Notes: generated from the sequence alone by a model not told the origin. A stretch of DNA of 64,000 nucleotides from Nocardiopsis_C rhodophaea (GCF_039530945.1 NZ_BAAAPC010000021.1:45347-109346); one strand, 5' to 3'; shown: positions 1 through 11,178, counted from the stretch's first letter. Program-made: numbers and translations.

Positions 1-260
1 CGGTCGACGCTAGCTGGCGGGCCCTCCACGCGGTCCGCCTTCGTCGTCGCTGACCGCGTGCCCGGCGATTCAGGCGTTGGCGGCGCGTGAAGTAGGGCGC
101 CCACGGCGTCGGCCCCGACGCGGTTGAAGCACGGCACAGACGTCGTGGGCCAGATCGCGGTCGCTGCATATGGCTGCGAAGAAGGTGGCACGCCCCTCGG
201 CACTGCAGCGTCGGCGGTTGAAAGACGGAGCCGTCCGGGGTGCGGCGGGTCGAGGCGGCA
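1..260. other. Window edge, no gene assigned
   Basis: Open frames exist here, as expected in GC-rich DNA, but none has a family match, a ribosome-binding site or a plausible start that I can support. The end of a gene running on the minus strand cannot be excluded because the window begins here. Confidence 0.4.
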
Positions 261-530
261 TCACCGCCGCGCCACGTTGGCCGCGTTCCTCCTGCCGATC
301 GCGAACCAGCACAGGGCGCCGAGGAACGGCGCGCAGATGATGAAGATCGCCCACACCAGCTTCATCCCGCCCTCAAGCCGCGACGTCAGGCTGCCGAGGA
401 AAGCCGCGATGATGAACGCGAAGTACGCCACCACGACGAGACCGACCAGGGTCAGAACGGCCACAGACCCCCACGGGTCGGTGTTGGCGAGCAGGGTGGT
501 CTCGTCGGTGAACATGGTACTTAGTCCCAT
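261..530 (-). CDS. PLDc_N-type small membrane protein
   Basis: This 89-residue protein has two predicted membrane helices (about residues 20-45 and 57-78). The second contains a Trp-Ala-Ile-Phe/Cys-Ala-Pro-Phe/Leu-Gly pattern followed by IGRR, which is typical of the short PLDc_N family (phospholipase D-nuclease N-terminal-like). In actinomycetes these are usually stand-alone inner-membrane proteins of unknown role. Two starts are possible, Met1 and Met6 (position 515); the second has a slightly better purine-rich upstream sequence. It is divergent from the next gene and has no obvious operon partner in the window. Confidence 0.75.
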   Translation of the reverse strand: MGLSTMFTDETTLLANTDPWGSVAVLTLVGLVVVAYFAFIIAAFLGSLTSRLEGGMKLVWAIFIICAPFLGALCWFAIGRRNAANVARR

Positions 531-929
531 TCAGTCGATTTCAGCGTCCCTTCCACGCTAGAAACCGCCACCGGCCCCCGCGTCGGCCGGTAGAACCACT
601 TTCCGTTACGACTGAAGTCGGCGATCCGGCCCTGAGCGCATCCCATCGTCGATCTTGGCGGCGGCGGACAGCGGGGCGCGGAGCAGGGCCGCCACTGCCA
701 GGCGGAAAATGTGGAGCGTACCGGGACGCGTCGGCGCCGCGGCCGTCGGCCCTGATGGGTTGGTCCTCACCACGGGCGGCAGCCTCGTCATCCCACGGGG
801 AGGCGGGCAGCTCCACCCGAGCGGCCGGGTCCCGGCCCGCCCGCGGGCCGTCGCCCGGGGCGGGCCTGTCGTTGCGGGGCGATGGCGGGAGGCCGCTCCA
901 CAGCGCCCGCGAATTGGGACAATCGCGAC
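531..929. other. Divergent intergenic region
   Basis: This 399-bp spacer separates the minus-strand PLDc_N protein from the plus-strand membrane protein that starts at 930. I see no RNA gene, no clear repeat and no convincing coding frame. It should hold the promoters of both neighbours. Confidence 0.4.
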
Positions 930-1661
930 ATGCACGCCCTTATGCCCAGTCGGATCCTGCGCAGCACCGCAGGCACCCTCCTCGCCCTGCTCTTCTGCCT
1001 CGCAGTGCTGGCCTTGACCGCCTCCTTCCTGATCGCATATGTGCCCGACGGGGACCGGGCCTACCGCGCCTACCAGCAGGCCCGCCCCTGCCCTTCCCCG
1101 CCCCAGGAGGCGGCCGACTGCCTGTGGCGCCAGGAGTTCACCGCCTCCGATATCGTCGTCGGCCGCGGTAGGAGGGAAACCGGGGGTGTGACGCTCACCG
1201 CCGAGGACGGCTCCTGGTGGAGGGCGCGCTCCTCCGAGCCCGGCCCAGTGCTGAGGCGCCTGGAGTGGGGCCAGAAGGTCACCGGCACCGTGTGGCGGGG
1301 CCGTCTGACCGAGATCGCGACCGAGGGCGTGTCCCAGCGCACCGAGCATTTCCCGGTCGACATGCGCAACCGGACCCTGACCTTCGCGCTCATCATCGCC
1401 CCCTCGGGGCTGATGGCGGCCGCCGTGTGCCTGTGGCGGCTGCTGCGGCGCCGGGAGCCGACCAGGGCGATGGTGGCCACGCTGGGGCTGAGTGAGGCCC
1501 TGCCGTTCGCCGGGGTCTTCTGCGCGATGGCGCTGGCCGACGACGGGCACGACCCGTTCTGGCCCACCGTCGCGGCCTGGCTGCCGGTCGCTGGCCTGAT
1601 GGCCCTGTCGACCTGGGTCTATGCCACCCACGACCCCCCTGAGGACGATCCCCTGCCCTAG
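930..1661 (+). CDS. Hypothetical four-helix membrane protein
   Basis: The 243-residue product begins with a positively charged segment and a long hydrophobic helix (about residues 10-32). A soluble domain of about 110 residues follows, then a cluster of three hydrophobic segments in the C-terminal third. The domain after the first helix has a Cys pair (Pro-Cys-Pro-Ser-Pro and Asp-Cys-Leu-Trp), suggesting an outside location. The ATG at 930 places the first charged residues directly before helix 1, so I prefer it to the upstream ATG at 882. I do not recognise the family. It lies alone between the PLDc_N gene and the ABC transporter. Confidence 0.6.
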   Translation: MHALMPSRILRSTAGTLLALLFCLAVLALTASFLIAYVPDGDRAYRAYQQARPCPSPPQEAADCLWRQEFTASDIVVGRGRRETGGVTLTAEDGSWWRARSSEPGPVLRRLEWGQKVTGTVWRGRLTEIATEGVSQRTEHFPVDMRNRTLTFALIIAPSGLMAAAVCLWRLLRRREPTRAMVATLGLSEALPFAGVFCAMALADDGHDPFWPTVAAWLPVAGLMALSTWVYATHDPPEDDPLP

Positions 1662-2083
1662 CCGTACTCCCCGGGCAGATTGCCAACGGTTCCCGGTCGC
1701 GATGGTGGTGGAAGGCGGGCGGCCGGTCGCGGCGCGCCGTCACCGCGACGGCCTCCCAGGCGACACACGCGTCGAGGACATCCGGGACCAGGTGTGCGAC
1801 GCCCCATCCTTCCAGGCGAAATCGAACACTCTCCGGTGGCCGAAAGCGCGTCGGGCGGGGAGCGCGAGACGGTCAACCCCCTCCGCTGCCCGTGCCCGGG
1901 TCATCCGCTTTCCCGGCGCCGCCTGGGGACCACTCGGTGGACGCCGCGTGTGCTGGCGGCATTCGACCGGCATTGCGGTCGTGGCCCTGTGCCCGAAATT
2001 TCGGGAAACCACGGCGCGGTCATGGGATCCTCCCGCAAGCTGGGGCGCATAACTCCCTGTCAGTCCTGTGAGGTGATGAGCGC
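1662..2083. other. Intergenic region before ABC transporter
   Basis: About 420 bp with no supported gene. GC content is somewhat lower than in the flanking genes near 1780-1830 and 2040-2080. The GAGG at 2070-2073 serves the transporter start. Confidence 0.4.
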
Positions 2084-4021
2084 TTGATGCGACCCTGGCG
2101 CCGACGCCGTCCGGCCGCCGCACCGCGGCCTTTCGCTGAACCGTTGCCGGAGGTGAAGGCCAGCCGCTACAGCCCCTGGGCCCAGGAACTGGAATCCACC
2201 TCGATCTGGCAGATCGCGGCACGGCTGCCCGCCTTGGTGGTGACGGCGCTGCGGTGGTCGTGGCGGGCCAGCTCCCGCGACACCGCGGCGACGCTGGGGT
2301 TGAACGTGGCGGCCGGGGTGTTCACCGCGTTCGGGCTGATCGCGGTGGCCGGGGTGCTGGAGTCGCTGTTCAGCGCGGGGCCGACCCCGGATCGGGTGCG
2401 GGCGGCCCTGCCGTCCCTGCTGCTGGTGGCCGGGGCCGCGGTGACGCGCGGGGCGCTGGCCGCCGGCGGAGGGTGGGCACAGGCGCGGCTGGCGCCCCAG
2501 GTCGAGCGCGCGGTCGAGCTGGAACTCTTCCGGCTGACCTCCCGCATCCGGCTGGAGGCGTTCGACGACTCGGACTTCGCCGACACGATGTACCGCGCGC
2601 GTGACCGCGGCACGCGCGAGGTCGCGCGGATGGTCATCCACACCGTCGACGTCCTGACGGCGCTGATCGGCCTGGTCGCGGTCGCCGGGGTGCTGTCCGT
2701 TCTGCACATCGTCCTGCTCCCGCTGCTGATACTGACGGTGCTGCCCGACGGCTGGGCGGCGGTGCGCGCGGCGCGTATCCGCTACGCCAAGCTGCGCGAG
2801 ATGACGACCACCCGGCGCCGCGAGGTCATCATCGGTGACCTGCTCGCCGACCGCTCCTCGGCCGCGGAACTGCGCGCTTACAACATGCGCCCGTTCCTCC
2901 TGGACCAGTACAAGGCCACCGCCGACCACGTGCGCGACGCCCTGCTCGGAGTGGCCCGCCGCCAGGCCCTGGTGCGCTCCACCGGCGACGCCGTCTCCGG
3001 CGCGGCCACGGGCCTCACCTACACCGCTCTGGGCGGCCTGCTGGTGACCGGCGCTACGCCGTTGTCGGTCGCCGGAACCGCGGTCCTGGCCATCCGGCAG
3101 GGCCAGACCTCACTCAGCCAGCTGCTGTCCAGCGTCAACGCCTGTTACGAGTCCGGGCTGTTCTTCTACGACTTCCTGGAGTTCTGCGAACAGGCGCGCA
3201 CCCGCTTCCCCGAGCCCGCCAGCCGCGCCCTACCCGGGCCGCTGGAGGTGCTGTCCACACGTGGTCTCGTGTTCGCCTACCCGGGGGCGGACGAGCCGGC
3301 CCTGCGCGGCGTGGACATCGAGATCCGCCGGGGCGAGGTGGTCGCGTTGGTGGGGGAGAACGGTTCAGGCAAGAGCACGCTGGCGCGGCTGCTGTCCGGC
3401 CTCTACACGCCTCAGAGCGGCGCGGTGCTGTGGAACGGGGTCGACCTGGCGACCGTCGTTCCGGAGGAGTACCGCGCACGCGTCGGTTTGATCAGCCAGG
3501 ACTACACACAGTGGCCGCTGTCGGCGCGGCGCAACATCACCATGGAGGAATCGTCCGACGACACCCGGCTGCAACGGGCGTTGAAGCTGAGCGGCGCCGA
3601 CGAGGTCGTCGCCGAACTTCCCCACGGCCTGGACACGCTGTTGGACAAGCGGTTCGTCGACGGTGCCGACCTCTCCGGCGGGCAGAAGCAGCGCATCGCC
3701 GCGGCCCGGGGCCTGTACCGGGATGCCGACCTGGTGGTGGCCGACGAACCGACCGCCGCCCTGGACGCGCGCGCCGAGCATCGGCTCTTCGACACCCTGC
3801 ACTCCGCGGCGGCCGAGCGCACCGTCCTGCTCATCACCCACCGGCTCGCCTCGGTGCGGATGGCCGACCGCATTTACGTCCTCGACCACGGCCGGGTGGT
3901 CGAAGAGGGAACGCACTGGCAGCTCATGGCCCTCCCCAACGGGCACTATCGGCAGTTGTTCTCCCTACAGGCCGACGCCTACACGGGGGTGACCGTCCCC
4001 GTGCACCAGGAAGAATCGTGA
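2084..4021 (+). CDS. ABC exporter, fused permease and ATPase
   Basis: This 645-residue half-transporter joins an N-terminal membrane domain (about residues 60-350) to a C-terminal nucleotide-binding domain. The ATPase motifs are intact: Walker A GENGSGKST near residue 424, signature LSGGQKQR near 529, Walker B LVVADEPT near 549 and the H-loop ITHR near 583. It should act as a homodimer, or with an unlinked partner, in the cytoplasmic membrane, exporting a peptide, lipid or natural product; the substrate cannot be read from sequence. The start is TTG at 2084 or ATG at 2087. It stands before the acyl-CoA carboxylase/thioesterase operon, so export of the product of that locus is a reasonable guess. 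Confidence 0.9.
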   Translation: MMRPWRRRRPAAAPRPFAEPLPEVKASRYSPWAQELESTSIWQIAARLPALVVTALRWSWRASSRDTAATLGLNVAAGVFTAFGLIAVAGVLESLFSAGPTPDRVRAALPSLLLVAGAAVTRGALAAGGGWAQARLAPQVERAVELELFRLTSRIRLEAFDDSDFADTMYRARDRGTREVARMVIHTVDVLTALIGLVAVAGVLSVLHIVLLPLLILTVLPDGWAAVRAARIRYAKLREMTTTRRREVIIGDLLADRSSAAELRAYNMRPFLLDQYKATADHVRDALLGVARRQALVRSTGDAVSGAATGLTYTALGGLLVTGATPLSVAGTAVLAIRQGQTSLSQLLSSVNACYESGLFFYDFLEFCEQARTRFPEPASRALPGPLEVLSTRGLVFAYPGADEPALRGVDIEIRRGEVVALVGENGSGKSTLARLLSGLYTPQSGAVLWNGVDLATVVPEEYRARVGLISQDYTQWPLSARRNITMEESSDDTRLQRALKLSGADEVVAELPHGLDTLLDKRFVDGADLSGGQKQRIAAARGLYRDADLVVADEPTAALDARAEHRLFDTLHSAAAERTVLLITHRLASVRMADRIYVLDHGRVVEEGTHWQLMALPNGHYRQLFSLQADAYTGVTVPVHQEES

Positions 4022-4107
4022 ATTCCTCGCGTGTCGTCGCTAGATGATGGAGTCCGGTGTCTGAGGAGGTAGCGGACAGGGCGAAGGGGGTGCCCGATGG
4101 TTAAGTC

Positions 4108-4287
4108 GTGACACGAAAACTGGACACCCTCAACGGCCTCATCGGCGCGCAGACCCCGGAGCGGTTCGATGGGTGCCCGGCGGCCTTCCGCTATGAGCGC
4201 CCATCTCCGCTCGCGCCATCCGACGCGGGCCATAAGTCGGCGCTGCGGACGGGATTGCTGCGCGCCGAAACCACGCACGCGGAGTAG
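4108..4287 (+). CDS. Possible 59-residue small protein
   Basis: A GTG-initiated frame of 59 codons lies in the gap between the ABC transporter and accD. About four fifths of its codons end in G or C, which is compatible with coding but below the level of neighbouring genes. There is no recognised domain and no strong ribosome-binding site. It may be spurious. Confidence 0.2.
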   Translation: MTRKLDTLNGLIGAQTPERFDGCPAAFRYERPSPLAPSDAGHKSALRTGLLRAETTHAE

Positions 4288-4438
4288 TGGCGCGTTTTCG
4301 GGAGAGCATGATCCACGAGGTCGTCGCCTCGGCGCCGCGAGTAGGGGGAAGTGCATCGAGCTTAGGGGATGAGAACTGTAGCGACATTCGACCAGTTCTC
4401 GATTTAATGAATGTTGGCTTGATTATCCGAACGTATGT

Positions 4439-4471
4439 CCGGGCCCGGTCCGCCCCCAGGACGGGGCCCGG
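4439..4471 (+). promoter_or_regulatory. Hairpin in accD leader
   Basis: Arms 4439-4451 and 4459-4471 pair over 12 of 13 positions (CCGGGCCC, one mismatch, then GTCC) around a 7-nt loop. It lies about 80 nt before the accD start and just after the AT-rich promoter-like patch, so it would be in the 5' leader. Attenuation or transcript stabilisation is possible; no T-run follows. Confidence 0.4.
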
Positions 4472-4552
4472 AGTACGGGTGCGCGGGGGCAGGCGCCGGC
4501 CGCGGCCGGGCCGGGTCGCGTGGAAATCGCCTGACCGAACGGAAGGATGCGG

Positions 4553-6165
<1,613 letters not shown>

Positions 6166-6166
<1 letters not shown>

Positions 6167-6432
6167 TGGGCGCGGAACAGGAGGGCCGGGAGGCCCCGTT
6201 CATGCGGATCGTCCGGGGCTCCCCGGACGACGAGGAGATCGCCGCGATCACGGTGGCGGTTATGGCCCTCATGCGGAGCAGGGGCGGGACGCCCAGCACA
6301 CAGCATTCGGCTCCGCGGCCGGCGCGGTGGACCCAGTGGCGCGGATACTGCCCGCCCGGGGCCTGGGCGGAGGAACATCCGGTGGCGCACGCCGGACGAC
6401 GGCCGGTCACGGCCAGAAGGGAACCGGAGTGA
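6166..6432 (+). CDS. accE: Acyl-CoA carboxylase epsilon subunit
   Basis: This 88-residue protein carries the short AccE signature: RIVRGSPDDEEIAAIT near the N-terminus and a conserved Trp region near the end (RWTQWRGY). Epsilon subunits bind and stabilise actinobacterial acyl-CoA carboxylase alpha/beta complexes. The start codon overlaps the accD stop (TGATG), so the two are translationally coupled, and the stop overlaps the start of the thioesterase gene. An internal ATG at 6202 would give a form beginning at MRIVRG. Confidence 0.85.
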
Positions 6433-7208
6433 AGGCGGCACAGTCAGGAGAACGCGGAGGCAGCGGCGCGTGGATCCGCAGATTCCACCCGGCGCCGGAG
6501 GCCCGCACGCGTTTGATCTGCTTTCCGCACGCGGGGGGATCGGCCACGTTCTTCCACCCGGTCTCCCAGGCGATGTCCCCGGCGGTCGACGTGCTCGCGA
6601 TCCAGTACCCCGGGCGCCAGGACCGGCGTTCCGAGCCGTGTGTCGATGACATCGAGAAGCTGGCCGACGTGATCGTGCCGGAACTGCGCGCCTGGATCGA
6701 CCGCCCTGTGGCCATGTTCGGCCACAGTATGGGGGCATCGCTGGCCTTCGAGGTCGCCCGGCGGCTGGAGCGGGAGGACGTCAGGTCGACCGCCCTGTTC
6801 GTGTCGGGGCGGCGGGCGCCAACGGCGTTCCGGGATGAGCGGATCCACCTCGCGGACGATGAGCGGATCATCGCCGAGTTGAAGCGGATGAGCGGGACGG
6901 ACGCCGCGGTGCTGGGGGACGAGGAGATCCTGCGGATGATCCTGCCGGCCATTCGCGCCGACTACCGGGCCGCCGAGACCTACCGCTACACCCCGGGCCC
7001 GGATGTGAGCTGCCCGATCATCGCCATGACCGGCGATGACGACGCCCAGGTGACCCTTGACGAGGCGCGCATGTGGGCGGACCACACCACTGGCGGATTC
7101 GACCTGCACGTCTACCCGGGTGGGCACTTCTTCCTGAACGCGCATGCCGCGGCGGTGATGAAGGTGATGACCGATCACATCGAGAGCCGGTCACCGGTGC
7201 GGGACTGA
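6429..7208 (+). CDS. Type II (editing) thioesterase
   Basis: This 259-residue alpha/beta-hydrolase is of the kind that clears aberrant acyl groups from carrier proteins of polyketide or peptide synthases. The oxyanion region FPHAGGSA, the nucleophile elbow GHSMG (Ser100), an acidic GDDD segment near residue 203 and the catalytic His in GGHFFL (His233) are all present. The GTG start at 6429 overlaps the accE stop (GTGA) and follows an AAGGGA ribosome-binding site, so it belongs to the accD-accE operon. The coupling implies that the carboxylase supplies extender units to an assembly line that this enzyme proofreads. No such synthase is in the window. Confidence 0.9.
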   Translation: MKAAQSGERGGSGAWIRRFHPAPEARTRLICFPHAGGSATFFHPVSQAMSPAVDVLAIQYPGRQDRRSEPCVDDIEKLADVIVPELRAWIDRPVAMFGHSMGASLAFEVARRLEREDVRSTALFVSGRRAPTAFRDERIHLADDERIIAELKRMSGTDAAVLGDEEILRMILPAIRADYRAAETYRYTPGPDVSCPIIAMTGDDDAQVTLDEARMWADHTTGGFDLHVYPGGHFFLNAHAAAVMKVMTDHIESRSPVRD

Positions 7209-8187
7209 GACGGTGTGCTGGTGAAAGGTCTGCAATAGGCGCTGACCGGGAACGGGGCGCGAGGTCGGCCCACCGCTGCGCGGAATGGTCACCGGTGGTG
7301 ATTTTGGTGCGACGCTCTGATGGGGACCTGAGTTCACGGGGAATGATCGTTTCGTCGAAAGCGAAAACCCCGAGGGGTGAACTCGTGTAATTCCTGTAGC
7401 CGTGTCTGCGGGATGGCCGTGTCCGGACATTATCCCAGGTTCAACATCTTGCAGAATGTGGCTGCGGCGGTGTTCGGGCCGCCTACGTCCTCTTCTCGCG
7501 TGGGCGGGGCGGAGTGGAGTCGAACGACGTTTAGCATTGACCGTGGGTTCACATCCTCCAGTGAACGGTCCGTTTTGACATTCTGCGGCGCCAAGATCAT
7601 TTCTGGCTCGTCGAGCATAAATGATCATGGAAAAGCGCGGGATCCGGCGCGCTGGAGGAGGAGTGGAGTTCCGTCAAGGACGCTGCGTGGTCCATCGCGT
7701 GACGCCAGGGTGAATCCGGTCGCTCGCTGCCCTGGCCCTACGTGCCACCTCGCCAGCCCAGACGTCGGTCGCCCCGGTGATCAGCGTCCGGGTCGGGGGC
7801 GGCTGCCCTGACTGTGTGCTGTTCGAGTACCATGGATTCACATCATTAAGCGCCCCTGAACGTGGTGTGAAGCGCGTGTTTCAGGGGGCCGCCAGTTATC
7901 CGGCTTCGGCCCTCAGTGGGCGATTTGTTGACCGGGGGAAGTCTGTGGCCTGTCCTTCGGGTGGCCATTCGTCGCGCTCCCGCTGCCCTTTAGTCGATAC
8001 CACCGGAAAACACCCGACCGGTACGGCGATAGTGCCGAATAGTGTACACCCGCATGCGGAGAGTCGCAAAGTTAGACGCTTGTACTTCACTTTCTCTCGC
8101 GGGTAGGTTGGCGTGGGGCAGAGAGGGGTCCGGGTCTCACCGACTCACCCTTTTATACAGAGACGCAAATAGAGGACGGTGACGCGG
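7209..8187. other. Long gene-free region before LAL regulator
   Basis: Nearly 980 bp contain no supported gene. GC content drops in patches (about 7590-7630, 7825-7850, 8030-8090, 8150-8175). It includes an inverted repeat at 7852-7889 and likely the promoter of the LAL gene, for example the AT-rich segment at 8065-8090. A small RNA or a short peptide gene is possible but not visible. Confidence 0.4.
7852..7889. promoter_or_regulatory. Inverted repeat CCCCTGAA / TTCAGGGG
   Basis: Eight-base arms (within 7853-7860 and 7880-7889) flank a loop of about 19 nt, with one extra G in the right arm. It may be an operator or a weak terminator for the thioesterase operon, though it lies about 650 bp downstream of that gene. 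Confidence 0.3.
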
Positions 8188-11049
8188 ATGCAGATGGCGG
8201 AGCGGAGACGTGAATTAGAGACATTGAATCGACTGTTCACCGAGAGTGTGAACGGCAAAGGGCAGGTCGTGCTGGTCACCGGTCCTGGGGCGAGCGGCAA
8301 GAGCGAACTCGTGAGCGCCTTTCAGGAGCAGGCCGCCGATCAGGGAGCCCTGGTCCTCCGCGCAGCCGGTTCACGCGCGGAGCGCGTTCTGCCGCTCGGC
8401 GTGATGGGCCAGCTGTTCCGTTCCGCCGTCCTTCCCCACGGGATGGCAGAGCGGGTGGAGCACCTGCTGCGCCCGGAGCCGATGGGCTTCACCGCTGACG
8501 AACCGGATCCGGTCACCCTGGGCCAGCGGCACGCCCACGTCGCCCACGGGCTGTGCGCGCTGCTGCTCGACTTCGCACGTGAGCGTTCCGTGGTGCTGAG
8601 CGTCGACGACGTCCACCACGCGGATGGCCCGAGCTTGCAGGCCCTCCTCTACATCCAACGGCGGCTGACATCGAGCCGAGCCATGATGGTGCTCAGCGAA
8701 TGGCAGCAGCCGCGACCCGCCTACCCGTTGTTCCACGCGGAACTCACCCGGCAGCCCAACTGTGGCCGCATCCGGCTGGCGCCGCTCTCCCCCGCTGGCG
8801 TCGAGGATCTGCTGCGGCAGCACATGGGCGGCGAGGACGCCCGACGGCTGTGCCCCGTCTACCACGCGGTCAGCGGCGGCAACCTTGTCCTTCTGCACGG
8901 GCTGATCGAGGACCACCACAACAACACCGCGCCCGACAGTGGCGCCGGCGCGGCGGACCTCGTGACAGGCGAGTCCTTTCGCCAGGCGGTCCTGTCCTGC
9001 CTGCACCGCTGGGAGCCGCGGCTGCTCGAAGTCGCGCAGGCCGTGGCGCTGCTCGGCCCGTCGGCGTCGACGTTCGCGGTCGCCCGCCTGCTCAAGGTGA
9101 AGGCGGCCTCGGTCGAGCCGGTCATGGCCGCGCTGAACATGACGGGCCTGCTCGACGATGTCCGGTTTCGGCACCCAGCGGTCCGCGACGCCGTGCTCGG
9201 CGACGTGGCGCCCGAGGGCCGGGCGGTCATGCACCTGCGTGCGGCGCGGCTGATGTACCAGGAAGGGGAGAATCCGGCCGACATCGCCGACCACCTCATC
9301 ACCGCAGGGGGTGGCGTCGATGAGGACTGGATGGCGGAGATGCTGCGCGACGCCGCCAAGCACGCGCTCGCCATGGGGGCGGTGGAGCGTGCTATCGGGT
9401 GTCTCGACCTGGCCGCGCAGGCCTGCGGGGACGAGCGCAGGCGGGCCGTCATCACGGCGCTGCTCGCACGCGTTCAGTGGGGGGTCAACCCCTCGGCGGT
9501 CGCCCGCCTGATCCAGCCTCTGACCACCGCGTTCGAGCAAGGGCACCTGGAGAGCGCCGACGTCATGGCGCTCGGCAGGTACCTGCTCTGGCACGGTCGG
9601 GGCGTGGAGGCGGCCAAGACGCTCGACTGGTTCCAGGGAGCACAGCACGAGGCCGACACCTGCACGGAGGCGGAACTCAACCTCACCCGGCACTGGCTGC
9701 GGCTGTGCCACCCGCGGCTTCCGGCTGCCGACGGCACCCCCTTCTGCATGGCGAACGGTCCGGCGCAGCAGGGGGCGGTGCCCGGACCGCGGGACCGCCT
9801 GGCCCAGGGGAGAGGCGGCACGACGGTCGGACGGTATCGGGGAGTGCGCACGGAGGCCACGCTCACCGATGTGATGAACAACGGACGGAGCGACGACGCC
9901 ATCGGCCGGGCCGAGCAGGTGCTGCAGAGCTGCCGCCTGTCCGAGACCGTTCTCGAATCCGTTCTGGGGGCGCTGCTCGTCTTCATCCACGCCGACCGGC
10001 TGGACAAGGCCGTGCAGTGGTGCGTCACGCTCGGGGACGAGGCCAAGGTCCGCGGTCTGCACGCGTGGTCAGCGGTCCTCGCCGACATGCGGGCGCGGAT
10101 CGCGCTGCGCCAGGGAGACCTCTCGGCGGCCGAGCGGTACGCCCGCCAGGCGCTGACCGACATGTCTCCGCAGAGCTGGGGGGTGGTCGTCGGCTCGCCG
10201 ATGGCCCACCTGCTCCAGGCGACCACCGCAATGGGTCGGCTTACCGAGGCTGAGGAGCTGACCAGGCGGGTCGTGCCGGAGAACATGACGCAGACCTGGT
10301 TCTGGCCCCGCTACCTCTACGCTCGGGGCCACTACTACCTGGCCTCCAACCGGCTGCACGCCGCGCTCGGTGACTTCCAGACCTGCGGATCGCTGGTCAG
10401 GGAGTGGGAGCTCGACCTCCCCGGACTGCTGCCGTGGCGAAGCGCGTCCGCCAAGGTGTACCTGCGCCTCGGTCGGCCGGACACGGCGCGGAAACTCGTC
10501 GTCGAGCAGCTGGGGCGGCCCGGGGCCGGGAACCCGCGGGTGCGGGGCATGTCGCTGCGGGTCCTCGCGGCCACCAGTGACGTCAAGAAGCGGGCGCCGA
10601 TGCTCAAGGAGGCGGTGGAGCGCCTTCAGGAGAGCGGTGACCGGCTCGAACTCGCGCTGGCCCTCGCGGACCTCAGCGACGCTCACCACAAGCTCGGCGA
10701 GTTCGCCCGCGCCCAGCTGATGGCGCGCCGTGCCAAGCAGATCGCCAAGAGCTGCAACGCCGAGGCACTGTGCCAGCGGTTGCTCCCCAGTGAGGGGCCC
10801 GAGGGTGTCGGCGGCGACAAGGCGTCGTCGCCCGAGGCCGAGGTGTTCGCGATACTGAGCGACGCCGAGCGGCGGGTGGCCGCCCTGGCGGCGTTGGGCC
10901 ACACCAACAGGGAGATCGGGGGAAGGCTGTTCATAACGGTGAGCACCGTCGAACAGCACCTGACCCGGGTCTACCGCAAGCTCAACGTCAACCGGCGCAC
11001 TGATCTGCCGACCGAGCTCCCCCTGCTCATGGCCGACTGCGCGAGTTGA
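8188..11049 (+). CDS. LAL-family LuxR transcriptional activator
   Basis: This 953-residue regulator (counting from ATG 8188) has an N-terminal AAA-type ATPase with Walker A GPGASGKS at about residues 32-39 and a Walker B segment VVLSVDDVHHAD near 140. A long TPR-like helical middle follows, then a C-terminal LuxR helix-turn-helix (ERRVAALAALGHTNREIG ... STVEQHLTRVYRKL). LAL proteins are typically pathway activators of polyketide clusters. AGAGGA at 8171-8176 favours ATG 8188 over GTG 8179. An in-frame TTA leucine codon at 8215-8217 could put it under bldA tRNA control. Its likely targets are the exporter and the accD-accE-thioesterase operon. Confidence 0.92.
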   Translation: MQMAERRRELETLNRLFTESVNGKGQVVLVTGPGASGKSELVSAFQEQAADQGALVLRAAGSRAERVLPLGVMGQLFRSAVLPHGMAERVEHLLRPEPMGFTADEPDPVTLGQRHAHVAHGLCALLLDFARERSVVLSVDDVHHADGPSLQALLYIQRRLTSSRAMMVLSEWQQPRPAYPLFHAELTRQPNCGRIRLAPLSPAGVEDLLRQHMGGEDARRLCPVYHAVSGGNLVLLHGLIEDHHNNTAPDSGAGAADLVTGESFRQAVLSCLHRWEPRLLEVAQAVALLGPSASTFAVARLLKVKAASVEPVMAALNMTGLLDDVRFRHPAVRDAVLGDVAPEGRAVMHLRAARLMYQEGENPADIADHLITAGGGVDEDWMAEMLRDAAKHALAMGAVERAIGCLDLAAQACGDERRRAVITALLARVQWGVNPSAVARLIQPLTTAFEQGHLESADVMALGRYLLWHGRGVEAAKTLDWFQGAQHEADTCTEAELNLTRHWLRLCHPRLPAADGTPFCMANGPAQQGAVPGPRDRLAQGRGGTTVGRYRGVRTEATLTDVMNNGRSDDAIGRAEQVLQSCRLSETVLESVLGALLVFIHADRLDKAVQWCVTLGDEAKVRGLHAWSAVLADMRARIALRQGDLSAAERYARQALTDMSPQSWGVVVGSPMAHLLQATTAMGRLTEAEELTRRVVPENMTQTWFWPRYLYARGHYYLASNRLHAALGDFQTCGSLVREWELDLPGLLPWRSASAKVYLRLGRPDTARKLVVEQLGRPGAGNPRVRGMSLRVLAATSDVKKRAPMLKEAVERLQESGDRLELALALADLSDAHHKLGEFARAQLMARRAKQIAKSCNAEALCQRLLPSEGPEGVGGDKASSPEAEVFAILSDAERRVAALAALGHTNREIGGRLFITVSTVEQHLTRVYRKLNVNRRTDLPTELPLLMADCAS

Positions 11050-11178
11050 GACGGGGCCGTCGTGCGGCGTCCCTCCGGCCGCACGAGGCACGACGTTCAC
11101 ACACGATCGATCGGCGCGTAAGAGATCGCACACGCGCGACACCAGGGCGTGCTCATCAGCCGGTGGGCACGCCCTTCG

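Larger units (their letters stand above)
4022..4552. other. Intergenic region upstream of accD
   Basis: This 531-bp gap holds only the doubtful 59-codon frame at 4108. An AT-rich patch at about 4375-4435 is the likely promoter zone for accD, and a strong hairpin follows at 4439-4471. Confidence 0.4.

Noticed and set aside
606..1631. 341-codon minus-strand frame opposite the hypothetical membrane protein
   Set aside because: The product is Gly/Pro/Arg-rich without domains. The plus-strand frame has a signal-like helix and coherent membrane topology.
4100..4125. Possible insertion-sequence end (CGAAAACTGGACACC)
   Set aside because: No matching inverted end, target duplication or transposase remnant was found nearby.
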